A stretch of DNA of 64,000 nucleotides. Source: Pyxidicoccus caerfyrddinensis. Lineage in GTDB: Bacteria > Myxococcota > Myxococcia > Myxococcales > Myxococcaceae. The position numbers and the translations under genes are program-made. Shown here in pieces: positions 49,944 to 58,454 of this stretch. The notes beneath the pieces are model-generated. The model had not been told where the DNA came from and did no database searches. It worked only from the letters and a program-made list of their open reading frames with translations. Every line of letters starts with the position of its first letter. The first letter of the stretch is position 1. The DNA is taken from NCBI RefSeq assembly GCF_010894405.1, contig NZ_JAAIYA010000012.1:197444-261443 (forward strand), given 5' to 3'.

Positions 49944-50867
49944 TCAGTCCCCCTTGCCGGCGAGCGCCTTCTCCAGGCGCCCCACCAGCTCTTCGATGTG
50001 CTGGATGTACGTCTCACCCGCGCGGAAGTCCGTGCCGCCGTGCACCGTGACGATTGGCGCGGGAATCTTGGAGGCCACGAGCTTCGCGGTGGTGTCCGGG
50101 TAGTAGCTTTCGATGAGCAGCATGCGCGCCTTGCGCTGCCTGCCCTGCGCCAGCACCGAGGCGACGTGCGACGGGTTGGGCGGGATGCCGGGCTTGGGCT
50201 CCAGGAAGGCGATGGGCTGGAAGCCGAGCCAGTCCGCCAGGTACGCCGTCGTCCGGTGGTACGCGATGACGGGGGCGCCCTTCATGCCGGCCAGCCGCTT
50301 CTCCCAGCCCGCGCGTGCCTTCTCGATTTCATCGGAGAACTTCGCGAGGTTGGCGCGGTAGTCGGCGGCGTTCTTCGGGTCCAATTGCGCCAGCCGCTCG
50401 GTGATGCCACGCGCCACCGCGAGGCCCTGCCGCGGGTCATAGAGGTAGTGCGGGTTGCCGCCCGGGTGCACGTCACCCAGGCTGCGGTCCACCTTGCCCT
50501 GGGGGATTTCCAGGATGCGGGGGAACTGCGAGGCGTTGAGGAAGCCCGGGTTGTTCACCAGGATTTTCGAGTTGCGCGCGCCCTGCTGCAGCGTGGGCAG
50601 CCAGCCAATCTCCAAATCCAGGCCGATGGCGATGAGCAGGTCCGCGCGGTTGAGGGCCAGGGCGAGGTTGGGCTTGGCGTCCACGAAGTGCGGGTCCTGG
50701 CTGGACAGCGCCAGGGACTGCACCTGCACGTGGTCGCCACCCACCGCCTTGGTGATGGCGGCGAGGTCCGGCAGGGTGGTGACGACGTTGAGGTCCGCGC
50801 GCGCGGGCGCGGCGGCGAGGAGGGAAACGGCGGCGCACAGGGCCGCGAGAAGACGGAAGTTTCGCAT
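49944..50867 (-). CDS. znuA: Zinc-binding periplasmic protein ZnuA
   Basis: A 307-residue cluster A-I (TroA/ZnuA) solute-binding protein. Signal peptide 1-24 (cleavage after ARA). The metal ligands fit H60 (SSQDPHF), His in GNPHYLYDP and His in IAYHRTTAYLADWLG, with an acidic residue late in the sequence. The His-rich loop of many ZnuA proteins is missing; the CHGGHCH lipoprotein next door may take its place. Zinc rather than manganese is inferred from the ligand pattern and neighbours. The ATG at 50867 starts the signal peptide; a longer start to 50912 was rejected. Confidence 0.9.
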   Translation of the reverse strand: MRNFRLLAALCAAVSLLAAAPARADLNVVTTLPDLAAITKAVGGDHVQVQSLALSSQDPHFVDAKPNLALALNRADLLIAIGLDLEIGWLPTLQQGARNSKILVNNPGFLNASQFPRILEIPQGKVDRSLGDVHPGGNPHYLYDPRQGLAVARGITERLAQLDPKNAADYRANLAKFSDEIEKARAGWEKRLAGMKGAPVIAYHRTTAYLADWLGFQPIAFLEPKPGIPPNPSHVASVLAQGRQRKARMLLIESYYPDTTAKLVASKIPAPIVTVHGGTDFRAGETYIQHIEELVGRLEKALAGKGD

Positions 50868-50892
50868 GGGGCGTGAGCTCCTGTGAGAGGGT

Positions 50893-52251
50893 TTAGAATG
50901 CGTGGGCGCCATGGGCGCCGGTGACCAGCTCGAGGGCGAGGAACACCGAGTACTCCGGCGACTGCTGCCAGCCGACCCGGTCCGTGGCGCCCTGGAGGCG
51001 CAGGCGGGAGAACTCGGTGGGCCAGAAGGTGACGTTGGCGGAGACGCGCTGCCGGTCCTCCGTCCAGTCCGGGTCCAACGGGTCGACGACGGTGGCGCCG
51101 CCCTCGCCCTTGGCGGGCGTGCCCAGCTCGTAGCGCACGGCGGTGGCCCACCGCTGGGAGAAGCGCCACGCGGCCTGGGCGTAGGCGTTGAAGTCGGTCA
51201 GCACGTCGCCGGGCACCTGGCGGCGGCGGTAGAAGCCCTCCGCCTGGAAGGTGACGAGCGTGGTGCTGGCCTCGGTGATGGGCCGGTAGCGCAGGTACAC
51301 GTCCGTGCCGTACACGTCCGTGCGGTTGCGATGGCCGGTGGGGTTGGGCCCGGTGGCCGCGGACAGTCCCCACAGCAGGGACAGGTTGTCCGACAGCGGG
51401 AAGAACTGCTTCACCACGCCGGTGAGCTGGAGGTCCAACGGCGACAGCACGCGCTCGTCGGACGCGCCCAGGAAGCTGCGCGCGGTGCCCTCACCGACGG
51501 CGTCGGTGGCGCTGCCGATGAGCTCCACGTACCAGGGCAGGGGCGTGAGCCACGACACCTCCGTGCCCAGGCCGCGGTTGCCCTCGCCCCCGAAGACGCG
51601 GCCCACGGCGAAGGGCTGGTCCACGAAGTCCCACGCATGCGGGTGGGTGGCGTTGAGGCGCCCGAAGCGCGTGAGGAACTGGCCCGCGCGCACCTGGAGG
51701 TTGGCGGGCAGCGCCAGCGTGGTGCCGTACGCCTCTTCAATCTCCACGCCGAACTGGGCGAAGACGATGTTGGCGTCGAAGCGGAAGTAGGGGTCCACCA
51801 CCGAGCCGATGGACAGCTCCAATTGCTGGAGGTTGAAGCCGTTGCGGGTGGGGTCATGCCCGCCCGTCTGCAAGGGCTCCTTCGCGGTGAAGGCCGCGGC
51901 GGCCACGTCGAGCACGAGGCTCAGGTCCAGGAAGTTGGTGCCGCTGGTGTTCAGCCCCGGCACCGCGAGCGTGTTGCCCCCGGGCGTGGACTGCGGCGCG
52001 CTGGCGGTGCCGGAGGGCGCGTTCTGCTGCGCCTCCTGCGTGTCGCTGCCCAGCGCCTTCTGGATTTCCTCCAGCTCCTCCGGGCTCAGCTCGGCGGGCG
52101 GCGCCTCTCCGGGAGTGCCCGCCTCGGCCGCGGGCGGTGTGGCTTCAGCGGGTGGGGATGGCTCCTGCGCCGCGGCGCTGGCGGTGGACAGGAGGGTGAC
52201 GACGGACACGACGATGAGGGCGTCACTGGGACGCCTGGACACGGTGGACAC
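50893..52251 (-). CDS. Outer-membrane beta-barrel porin of the znu operon
   Basis: A 452-residue exported protein: signal peptide ending near ASAAAQ, a Pro/Glu-rich segment, a short helix (LSPEELEEIQKAL), then a beta-barrel of alternating strands with aromatic girdles (about residues 115-452). It ends VTGAHGAHAF with a terminal aromatic residue, the signal for barrel assembly. It resembles OprO/P-like or zinc-operon porins, not a TonB receptor: no plug domain or TonB box is visible. It would let zinc cross the outer membrane. GTG start with GAGGAG upstream; the znuA start follows after 25 bp. Confidence 0.8.
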   Translation of the reverse strand: MSTVSRRPSDALIVVSVVTLLSTASAAAQEPSPPAEATPPAAEAGTPGEAPPAELSPEELEEIQKALGSDTQEAQQNAPSGTASAPQSTPGGNTLAVPGLNTSGTNFLDLSLVLDVAAAAFTAKEPLQTGGHDPTRNGFNLQQLELSIGSVVDPYFRFDANIVFAQFGVEIEEAYGTTLALPANLQVRAGQFLTRFGRLNATHPHAWDFVDQPFAVGRVFGGEGNRGLGTEVSWLTPLPWYVELIGSATDAVGEGTARSFLGASDERVLSPLDLQLTGVVKQFFPLSDNLSLLWGLSAATGPNPTGHRNRTDVYGTDVYLRYRPITEASTTLVTFQAEGFYRRRQVPGDVLTDFNAYAQAAWRFSQRWATAVRYELGTPAKGEGGATVVDPLDPDWTEDRQRVSANVTFWPTEFSRLRLQGATDRVGWQQSPEYSVFLALELVTGAHGAHAF

Positions 52252-52326
52252 CTGGGATGCTCCTCGTACCGGACGCCCGCGAAGCGGACGTCGACCAAAG
52301 GCTGGCTGACCCGACTGGACGCGACT

Positions 52327-52749
52327 TCAGCCGCGTGCGGGAGGAGAGGCCTTGGGCGCGGTGGCGAGGATGGCGAGGGGAGGGGAGCCCCGGGGCGGCG
52401 CGGTGGCGGGAGCGCACACCACGAGCCGCTCCAATGAGAAGGTCACCGGGCGGGAGGCGGGCACCTCGTCGCGCGAGCTGGAGGTGAGCAGCGGGCAGGA
52501 CTCGTGCAGCAGTCCCGTCGAGTCCGTCCCGGCATCAGGGGCGGCGTTCAGCTGGGGGCTCCGGGCGGCGAGCCGGGACAGGCCCGAGCCGGTGCCACGC
52601 GCCGACTCCTCGAAGGCCTGGTGCTGCGGGCAGAAGCGGTGCGCGTGCGCCGCCCTCCCGTGCAACAGCGCTCCCACCGGCTGACACGCCCACAGCGCGA
52701 CGAGCAGCGTCGCGATGTACCGGGCGAAGGTGTGAGCGTGTCGGGTCAT
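52327..52749 (-). CDS. Small exported HxxCxxH protein heading the znu operon
   Basis: A 140-residue protein with an N-terminal hydrophobic segment (ATLLVALWACQPVGALL, about 12-29), His residues at 30, 35 and 37, then H37-x2-C40-x2-H43, a second LHESC site and a C-terminus ending APKASPPARG. It is the paralogue of the gene at 41111-41545 (same HxxCxxH spacing, same tail). It precedes the porin by 75 bp and has the promoter 52773-52801, so it is the first gene of the zinc-uptake operon. Likely a periplasmic metal-binding protein; unproven. Confidence 0.72.
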   Translation of the reverse strand: MTRHAHTFARYIATLLVALWACQPVGALLHGRAAHAHRFCPQHQAFEESARGTGSGLSRLAARSPQLNAAPDAGTDSTGLLHESCPLLTSSSRDEVPASRPVTFSLERLVVCAPATAPPRGSPPLAILATAPKASPPARG

Positions 52750-52772
52750 CGGAAGCGGGATGAGCCTGGGTG

Positions 52773-52801
52773 CTGTACTGACGGACCCCTGGAAGTGTCA
52801 A
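52773..52801 (-). promoter_or_regulatory. Putative promoter of the zinc-uptake operon
   Basis: On the minus strand a perfect TTGACA (52801-52796), then GTACAG at 17 bp or TACAGC at 18 bp spacing. The -10 match is moderate. The start near 52766 leaves a leader of about 17 bases. No Zur-type palindrome was obvious. Confidence 0.4.
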
Positions 52802-52903
52802 GGCAAGCTATCACGCCTTGTTCATGGAGATGGACGTGTCGGACCTTCCTCCATTCACGGCGGCGGGATGCGTCACGCGCCCCGAGGCGTTGGAGACCCG
52901 CGC

Positions 52904-53245
52904 ATGCAAGGACATCCGGACAGCGACTTCATTCCGGTGGCGACGCTGGCGGACCTGGACGACCGGGGCCGCGCGGTGGTGATGGTGGGCGGCACCCGGG
53001 TGGCGCTCGTCCGGGTGGAGGGGCGCCTCCATGCCCTGGAAGACACGTGCCCCCATCGCGGCGGCCCGCTGTCGGAAGGAGACCTGGACGGTCCCGTGCT
53101 GCACTGCCCGCTGCACGCCTGGCCGTTCGACGTCCGGACGGGGCAGTGCTCGCGGCGACCCGGCGTGGGCGTCCGCATCTACGAAGTGCGCGTGGAGGGC
53201 GAGCACATCCTCGTGTCCGCATCGGGTAGCTTCCCGGCCCGCTGA
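52904..53245 (+). CDS. Rieske [2Fe-2S] protein
   Basis: A 113-residue single-domain Rieske protein. The cluster ligands are in CPHRGGPL and CPLHAWPFD, the standard CxH...CxxH pattern. Similar small proteins serve as ferredoxins for dioxygenases or as NirD-like subunits; no oxygenase partner is adjacent. The ATG at 52904 was chosen because GGAG lies 8 bases upstream and it gives a compact domain; ATG 52868 is the alternative. It is divergent from the znu operon and 32 bp upstream of the FolE paralogue. Confidence 0.88.
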   Translation: MQGHPDSDFIPVATLADLDDRGRAVVMVGGTRVALVRVEGRLHALEDTCPHRGGPLSEGDLDGPVLHCPLHAWPFDVRTGQCSRRPGVGVRIYEVRVEGEHILVSASGSFPAR

Positions 53246-53277
53246 ACGCCGCCCCCCACACCAGGAGCGACCGCCCC

Positions 53278-53907
53278 GTGAGTCCGTCCCGAGCCCGCCG
53301 CAAGAGCGCCCCCGCCCCGACTCCCTCCGTCGTCCCGGACCGGGCCGCCATGGCCCGCGCGGTGGAGGACTTCCTTCGCGCCGCGGGCCTGCCGCTCCAG
53401 GATGCCAACCTCGAGGGTACCCCCGAGCGCGTGACCGAGGCCTGGGTGAGCGAGTTCCTGGACGGGTATGCCCGGACGCCCGAGGCGGCGCTGGGCGAGA
53501 CGTTCCCCGCGCCTCCGGACTCGTCGGGCGAGCTGGTGGTGGTGACGAACCTCCGCTTCCACTCCATGTGCCCGCATCACCTGCTGCCCTTCACGGGGCG
53601 CGCCCACGTGGCCTACGTGCCGCGCTCGCGCGTGGTGGGCTTCGGCCGGCTGTCGGCGCTGGTGGACTGCTTCGCGCACCGGCTCATCCTCCAGGAGGAC
53701 CTGGCGCGGCAGGTGGCCGGCTCCCTGGCCCGCGTGCTCGGCAGCCCCGCCACCGCCTGCATCATCGAAGCGGAGCAGGCCTGTATGCGGCTGCGCGGCG
53801 ACCACCAACGCGACGCCGTCACCCACGCGGAGGCCTACGAGGGCGGCCTGCGGCGCGACGGGGCGCTGCGCCGGGAGCTGTGGGCGCGGCTGGGGGCCCG
53901 CCGATGA
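53278..53907 (+). CDS. GTP cyclohydrolase I paralogue with altered active site
   Basis: A 209-residue T-fold protein aligned with FolE. Zinc ligands are kept (SMCPHHLLPF, and the Cys in EAEQACM), as is the RG of the triphosphate site. However, the catalytic His expected two residues before the second cysteine (EAEHxCM in normal enzymes, E. coli H179) is Gln (codon 53776-53778), and the usual GLSK segment reads GFGR. As recalled, H179 mutants of E. coli FolE stop at the formylated intermediate, so the product may differ. GTG start. ATGA overlap with the flavoprotein gene suggests a shared role. Confidence 0.85.
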   Translation: MSPSRARRKSAPAPTPSVVPDRAAMARAVEDFLRAAGLPLQDANLEGTPERVTEAWVSEFLDGYARTPEAALGETFPAPPDSSGELVVVTNLRFHSMCPHHLLPFTGRAHVAYVPRSRVVGFGRLSALVDCFAHRLILQEDLARQVAGSLARVLGSPATACIIEAEQACMRLRGDHQRDAVTHAEAYEGGLRRDGALRRELWARLGARR

Positions 53908-55328
53908 GCACGCCCGCGCGCTTCACCCGCGTGGAGCTCGCGCGTGTGGAGCGCGCCTGCGCGGACCTGCTGCGCTCGCTGTCCCCGGAGCAGGTGCGGC
54001 GCGACGAGGACACGCTCGCCGCCTACGCGCGCGACGAGTCCGACAGCGGCGTGTACGCGCCGGACGCCGTCGTCTTCCCGGAGACGACGGAGCAGGTGTC
54101 CGCCGTCTTCAAGGTGTGCAACGCGCACGGCGTGCCCTTCACGCCCTGCGGGGCGCGCAGCGGCAAGAGCGGGGGCTCGCTGCCCCTGTGCGGCGGCGTG
54201 GCGGTGAGCCTGGAGCGCATGAAGCGCATCCGCTCCATCTCCGTGGAGGACCTCACCGCGGTGGTGGAGCCCGGCGTGGTGACGGGGGACTTCATGAAGG
54301 CGGTGGAGGCGGTGGGCCTCTTCTACCCGCCGGACCCGAACTCGTGGGAGTGGTGCACGCTGGGCGGCAACATCGCGGAGAACGCCGGCGGCCCGCGCGC
54401 GCTCAAGTACGGCGTCACGCGCGACTACGTCATCGGCCTGGAGTGGGTGCTGCCGGACGGTGAAGTCGTACGGGTGGGCCGGCGCACCATCAAGGGCGTG
54501 GCCGGCTATGACCTCGTGGGCCTCTTCGTCGGCTCGGAGGGCACGCTGGGCGTGGCCACCGAAATCACCGTGCAGCTCATCCCCCTGCCGCGCAGGGTGA
54601 TGACCGCCCTGGTGGTCTTCCCCTCGGTGCTGCAGGCCGCGCGCGGCGTGTCCGCGGTGCTCGCCGCCGGCATCCTCCCGCGTTGCCTGGAGCTCATCGA
54701 CGACGTGGCCCTGCGCGCGGTGGACGGCCGCGGCTTCCACTTCCCGCCGGGCGCCGGCGCCGCCGTCATCGCCGAGGTGGACGGCAACAACGAGGACGGC
54801 CTGCTCGCCGAGCTCTCGCAGCTCGGTGACATCTGCACACAGCAGGGCGCCACCCAGACGCTGGCGGCCCAGGACGACTCCCAGCGCGAGAAGCTCTGGG
54901 CCGCCCGCCGCTCCATTTCCCCAGCGCTCCGCGCTCTCAAGCCTCACAAGATTTCCGAGGACATCGTCGTGCCCCGCTCGAAGATTCCGGAAATCATCGA
55001 ACGCCTGAAAGCCATGGGCGCGGAGCTGGGCCTCACCGTGGCCACGTATGGCCACGCGGGTGACGGAAACCTGCACGCGAACATCCTCTATGAGGCGCCG
55101 CACCAACGGCCCCTGGTGGAGGAGGCCCTGCGCCGCATGCTGGTGATGACGGTGGAGCTGGGCGGCACGATCACAGGCGAGCATGGTGTAGGCCACGCCA
55201 AGCGGGAATATTTGTCGTTGGAGCAGCAGCCAGGGCTCATCGAATTGCAGCGCCGCCTCAAGCGCTTCTTCGACCCATCAGGGCTTCTCAATCCCGAGAA
55301 AATCTTCCCCGCTCCCGAGCGTTCTTAA
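53904..55328 (+). CDS. FAD-linked oxidase, GlcD/D-lactate dehydrogenase family
   Basis: A 474-residue FAD_binding_4 oxidoreductase. The FAD-binding N-terminal half includes TPCGARSGKSGG, LGGNIAENAGG and VGSEGTLGVATEITVQL. The substrate domain has YGHAGDGNLHANILY and GEHGVGHAKREYL, and the C-terminus is the family's NPEKIFP. It oxidises a 2-hydroxy acid (glycolate, D-lactate or similar). No separate GlcE or GlcF subunit is present. ATG start, overlapping the FolE-like stop. Confidence 0.92.
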   Translation: MSTPARFTRVELARVERACADLLRSLSPEQVRRDEDTLAAYARDESDSGVYAPDAVVFPETTEQVSAVFKVCNAHGVPFTPCGARSGKSGGSLPLCGGVAVSLERMKRIRSISVEDLTAVVEPGVVTGDFMKAVEAVGLFYPPDPNSWEWCTLGGNIAENAGGPRALKYGVTRDYVIGLEWVLPDGEVVRVGRRTIKGVAGYDLVGLFVGSEGTLGVATEITVQLIPLPRRVMTALVVFPSVLQAARGVSAVLAAGILPRCLELIDDVALRAVDGRGFHFPPGAGAAVIAEVDGNNEDGLLAELSQLGDICTQQGATQTLAAQDDSQREKLWAARRSISPALRALKPHKISEDIVVPRSKIPEIIERLKAMGAELGLTVATYGHAGDGNLHANILYEAPHQRPLVEEALRRMLVMTVELGGTITGEHGVGHAKREYLSLEQQPGLIELQRRLKRFFDPSGLLNPEKIFPAPERS

Positions 55329-55549
55329 TTTGTAGCCGAAACGGGCTCATTTTCGCCGGGCCGTCGTGCCGCTTACCTTCCAAGTACCGGGAAGCAATGG
55401 GCATTGACGGCCTCGTGACTCAGAAGGGCAGCTGAAATGTCCCTCTGAGGAGGAATGAGAAACCCTTTCGTTCGTTGCGCGTCTTAGTTGCAGGTGGACG
55501 CGGAGCGGCGGGGGCGAGCGCGTCCGGCATCGAACGGAGGACGGGAAAC

Positions 55550-56299
55550 ATGGCCAACACGACAAAGTACGCGGCCGAGGGCCTGTCGCACTACCTGCGC
55601 AACCTCGGCGGGCACCAGCAGCTCACGCGCGAGCAGGAGTACGAGCTGGCTCGGCGCGCCCGGAAGGGAGACGAGTCCGCGCGACAGACGCTCGCCAGCT
55701 CCAACCTGGCCTTCGTGGTCGCCGTGGCGAAGAAGTTCGCCAACCGCGGCGCGCGCCTGGATGACCTCATCCAGGAGGGCAACGTCGGTCTCATGAAGGC
55801 AATCGAGCACTTCGACCCCAAGAAGAACGTGCGCTTCGCCACCTATGCGGTGTGGTGGATTCGCGCCTACATCACCCGGTATCTGAAGGACAACCGCAGC
55901 CAGGTGCGCGGCGGTGAGGCCGAGCGCGGCAGCATGGTGGACTTCTCCCTCGACGCCACCATCGACGAGGAGGGGGAGACCACCTTCCTCGACCGCATCG
56001 AGGACGGCGGCCCCTCTCCGCAGCAGGTCTACCTGTCGCGCGAGCAGGACACGGAAATCCAGGAGGCCCTCTCCAAGGTCCGCAAGCGGATTGGCGACCT
56101 GGGCTGGGACATCCTCACGGAGCGGCTCACCCAGGACAAGCCGCTCACCCTGGAGGAGCTGGGCCAGCGCTGGGGCGTGTCGCGCGAGCGCGTGCGCCAG
56201 GTGGAGCTCAAGACGAAGAACTTCCTCGAGCGCTACCTCTCCGCGTTCAACGAGAACGAGGAGCACATGGACGACCTGGCCTCCGCCGACGCGGCGTGA
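55550..56299 (+). CDS. RpoH-like sigma-70 family sigma factor (SigB/SigC type)
   Basis: A 249-residue sigma factor with region 1.2 (SHYLRNLGGHQQLTREQEYELARRAR), a full region 2 (LDDLIQEGNVGLMKAIEHFDPKKNVRFATYAVWWIRAYITRYL) and region 4 (TLEELGQRWGVSRERVRQVELKTKNFLERYL); region 3 is short. The size and sequence resemble the alternative SigB/SigC developmental and heat-shock sigma factors of Myxococcus, but the exact orthologue cannot be fixed by eye. ATG with GGAGG upstream. The 221-bp gap before it shows no clear promoter. Confidence 0.9.
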   Translation: MANTTKYAAEGLSHYLRNLGGHQQLTREQEYELARRARKGDESARQTLASSNLAFVVAVAKKFANRGARLDDLIQEGNVGLMKAIEHFDPKKNVRFATYAVWWIRAYITRYLKDNRSQVRGGEAERGSMVDFSLDATIDEEGETTFLDRIEDGGPSPQQVYLSREQDTEIQEALSKVRKRIGDLGWDILTERLTQDKPLTLEELGQRWGVSRERVRQVELKTKNFLERYLSAFNENEEHMDDLASADAA

Positions 56300-56450
56300 G
56301 TCCGGGCGGCCTCCCCACCCGGGGAGATGCCTCAAGCGAGCGGGACTGGACGGGTTCTCTCCCCGGCCGGCCCCGCTCTCGTTTTTTCGCGTTCCGCTCC
56401 TGGCAGGTTGGTTTGCCTGCAAGCAATCGTGCGTGCTAAACCCACCCGCC

Positions 56451-56543
56451 ATGCGCTTGATTTTCCTTGTGTTGTGCGAGGGAGAGCGCGCGCAGATGTG
56501 GGCCAGGCAGGCCGAAGCGGATTTCGAGGAGGAGCTCAAGTGA
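56451..56543 (+). CDS. Possible 30-codon leader peptide before the acyl-CoA synthetase
   Basis: ATG at 56451 opens a 30-codon frame (MRLIFLVLCEGERAQ...DFEEELK) that ends at TGA 56541-56543, overlapping the GTG start at 56540 as GTGA. Upstream lies GCTAAA and a weak TTGCCT -35. The overlap suggests translational coupling, but a short random frame is also possible. Confidence 0.3.
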   Translation: MRLIFLVLCEGERAQMWARQAEADFEEELK

Positions 56544-58411
56544 GAGCAGAGAATCAGATGGCAGCTCCGGCTCCCGCGGCCGGGGGGTCGCAAGATGGGA
56601 ACCTCGTCCAGCTACTCGTCCAGAATGCGCGCAACGCCTCCAAGGTGGGCGTCACGCACAAGAAGGACGGGCGCTGGCAGGACGTCACGTGGGCGCAGGT
56701 TCTGGAGGAGGTGAAGACGCTCTCCGAGGCCCTGGTGGCCCAGGGCGTGAAGCCGGGGGACCGCGTGGCCCTCTTCGGCAACACCAGCCTCCAGTGGATT
56801 GTGTGCGACCTGGCCATCAGCGCGGCGCAGGCCATCACCGTCCCCATCTATTCGTCCAACACGCCCGACGAGTGTCGCTACATCATCAACCACTCGGAGA
56901 CGTCGTTCCTCTTCATCGACAACGATGAGAAGGACGCGAAGCAGGCGGGCCGCCTCACGCGCATCCGCCAGAAGCTGGCGGAGATGCCCTCGCTGAAGCG
57001 GGTGGTCCTCTTCGACGGCGCCACCGCGGGCGGCGTGGAGATGTCGCTGGCCGACATGATGAAGCAGGGCCGCGAGGCCATCCAGGCGAACGCCGACGCC
57101 TTCGACACGCGCGTGTCCGGCATCCGCCTGGACGACACCAACTCGCTCATCTACACGTCCGGCACCACGGGCGAGCCCAAGGGCGTCATCCTCACCCACA
57201 ACAACTGGTTCTACGAGGCGAAGGCCTCCCAGTCGGTGGGCATGATGGAGCCCAGCGACTCGGTCATGCTCTTCCTGCCGCTGGCGCACGTGTTCGCCCA
57301 GGTGGTGAAGGCCGCGTGGCTGAGCATGGGCTACCGCCTCATCATCGCCGAGTCGGTGGACAAGCTGCTCGCCAACCTCGTGGAGACGAAGCCCACCGTG
57401 CTGCCCTCGGTGCCGCGCGTCTTCGAGAAGGTCTACAACAACGTCGTCTCCAACGGCTCCTCGGCACCGGGCCTCAAGGGCCGGCTGTTCCGCTGGGCCT
57501 TCAAGCTCTTCGACGAGTACGTGGAGGCGCGCAAGCAGGGCCGCGAGTACGACACCCTGGCCTTCTCGCTGGCGAAGAAGCTGGTGTTCTCCAAGGTGCG
57601 GGCCGCCATCAGCGAGAAGCTGGGCGGCAACATGCGCCTGTTCATCTCCGGCGGCGCGCCCCTGTCCTCGAAGATTGGCTACTTCTTCGACCTGCTGGGC
57701 CTCAAGGTGCTGGAGGGCTACGGCCTGACGGAGACGTCCGCCGGCACCACCGTCAACCGCGAGAACAAGATCAAGATCGGCACCGTGGGCGCCCCCATGC
57801 CGGGCACCGAGCTGAAGATTGCCTCTGACGGGGAAATCCTCATCCGCGGCCCGGGCGTCATGAAGGGCTACTACAAGAACCCCGCCGCCACCGCCGAGGC
57901 CATCAACCCCGAGGGCTGGTTCCACACCGGCGACATCGGCGAGCTGGACGCGGACAACTACCTGCGCATCACCGACCGCAAGAAGGACATCATCGTCACC
58001 GCGGGCGGCAAGAATGTGGCGCCGCAGAACATCGAGAACCAGCTCAAGACGCACGCCATCATCAGCCAGGCGATGGTGTACGGCGACAAGCGCCCGTACC
58101 TGGTGACGCTCATCACCGTCTCCGAGGAGGGCGCGCGCAAGCTCCTCCAGGACAAGGGCGCCCCGGTGGGCACCTACGCGGAGAACGCGAAGCGGCCGGA
58201 GGTCCACGCCGCGGTGAAGGCCGCCATGGACGCCGTCAACGCGGAGATGCCGCCGTACTCCACCATCAAGCGCTTCTCGGTGCTGGAGGCGGACTTCTCC
58301 CAGGAGACGGGGGAGCTGACGCCCAAGCTCAGCGTGAAGCGCAAGGTCTGCAACACCAAGTACAAGGCCCAGATTGACGCCATGTACGAAGGCACCGCCG
58401 TCGTGGACTGA
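56540..58411 (+). CDS. Long-chain acyl-CoA synthetase (AMP-binding)
   Basis: A 623-residue adenylate-forming enzyme that activates fatty acids to acyl-CoA. The P-loop is YTSGTTGEPKGVILTHNN, the adenylate-binding motif YGLTETSAGTTVN, and the hinge region TGDIGELDADNYLRITDRKKDIIVTAGGKNVAP. The length and order match FACS-type ligases. Start: GTG 56540 with GAGGAG nine bases upstream; ATG 56558 is the alternative. A stable hairpin follows the stop (58429-58454). Confidence 0.93.
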   Translation: MRAENQMAAPAPAAGGSQDGNLVQLLVQNARNASKVGVTHKKDGRWQDVTWAQVLEEVKTLSEALVAQGVKPGDRVALFGNTSLQWIVCDLAISAAQAITVPIYSSNTPDECRYIINHSETSFLFIDNDEKDAKQAGRLTRIRQKLAEMPSLKRVVLFDGATAGGVEMSLADMMKQGREAIQANADAFDTRVSGIRLDDTNSLIYTSGTTGEPKGVILTHNNWFYEAKASQSVGMMEPSDSVMLFLPLAHVFAQVVKAAWLSMGYRLIIAESVDKLLANLVETKPTVLPSVPRVFEKVYNNVVSNGSSAPGLKGRLFRWAFKLFDEYVEARKQGREYDTLAFSLAKKLVFSKVRAAISEKLGGNMRLFISGGAPLSSKIGYFFDLLGLKVLEGYGLTETSAGTTVNRENKIKIGTVGAPMPGTELKIASDGEILIRGPGVMKGYYKNPAATAEAINPEGWFHTGDIGELDADNYLRITDRKKDIIVTAGGKNVAPQNIENQLKTHAIISQAMVYGDKRPYLVTLITVSEEGARKLLQDKGAPVGTYAENAKRPEVHAAVKAAMDAVNAEMPPYSTIKRFSVLEADFSQETGELTPKLSVKRKVCNTKYKAQIDAMYEGTAVVD

Positions 58412-58428
58412 CGTCCCGATGCCTCACG

Positions 58429-58454
58429 GCCCGGCTCCCCTCGCGGGGCCGGGC
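58429..58454 (+). terminator. Hairpin after the acyl-CoA synthetase gene
   Basis: GCCCGG, bulge CT, CCCC, loop TCGC, GGGG, CCGGGC: ten G/C pairs with a 2-base bulge, 17 bases past the stop. There is no T-run. Confidence 0.55.

Noticed and set aside
52760-52903. Longer start for the Rieske protein
   Set aside because: The extension runs through the divergent promoter region; ATG 52904 has a better Shine-Dalgarno.
52750-52903. Zur-box in front of the zinc operon
   Set aside because: No clear palindrome of the known Zur type was found by eye.
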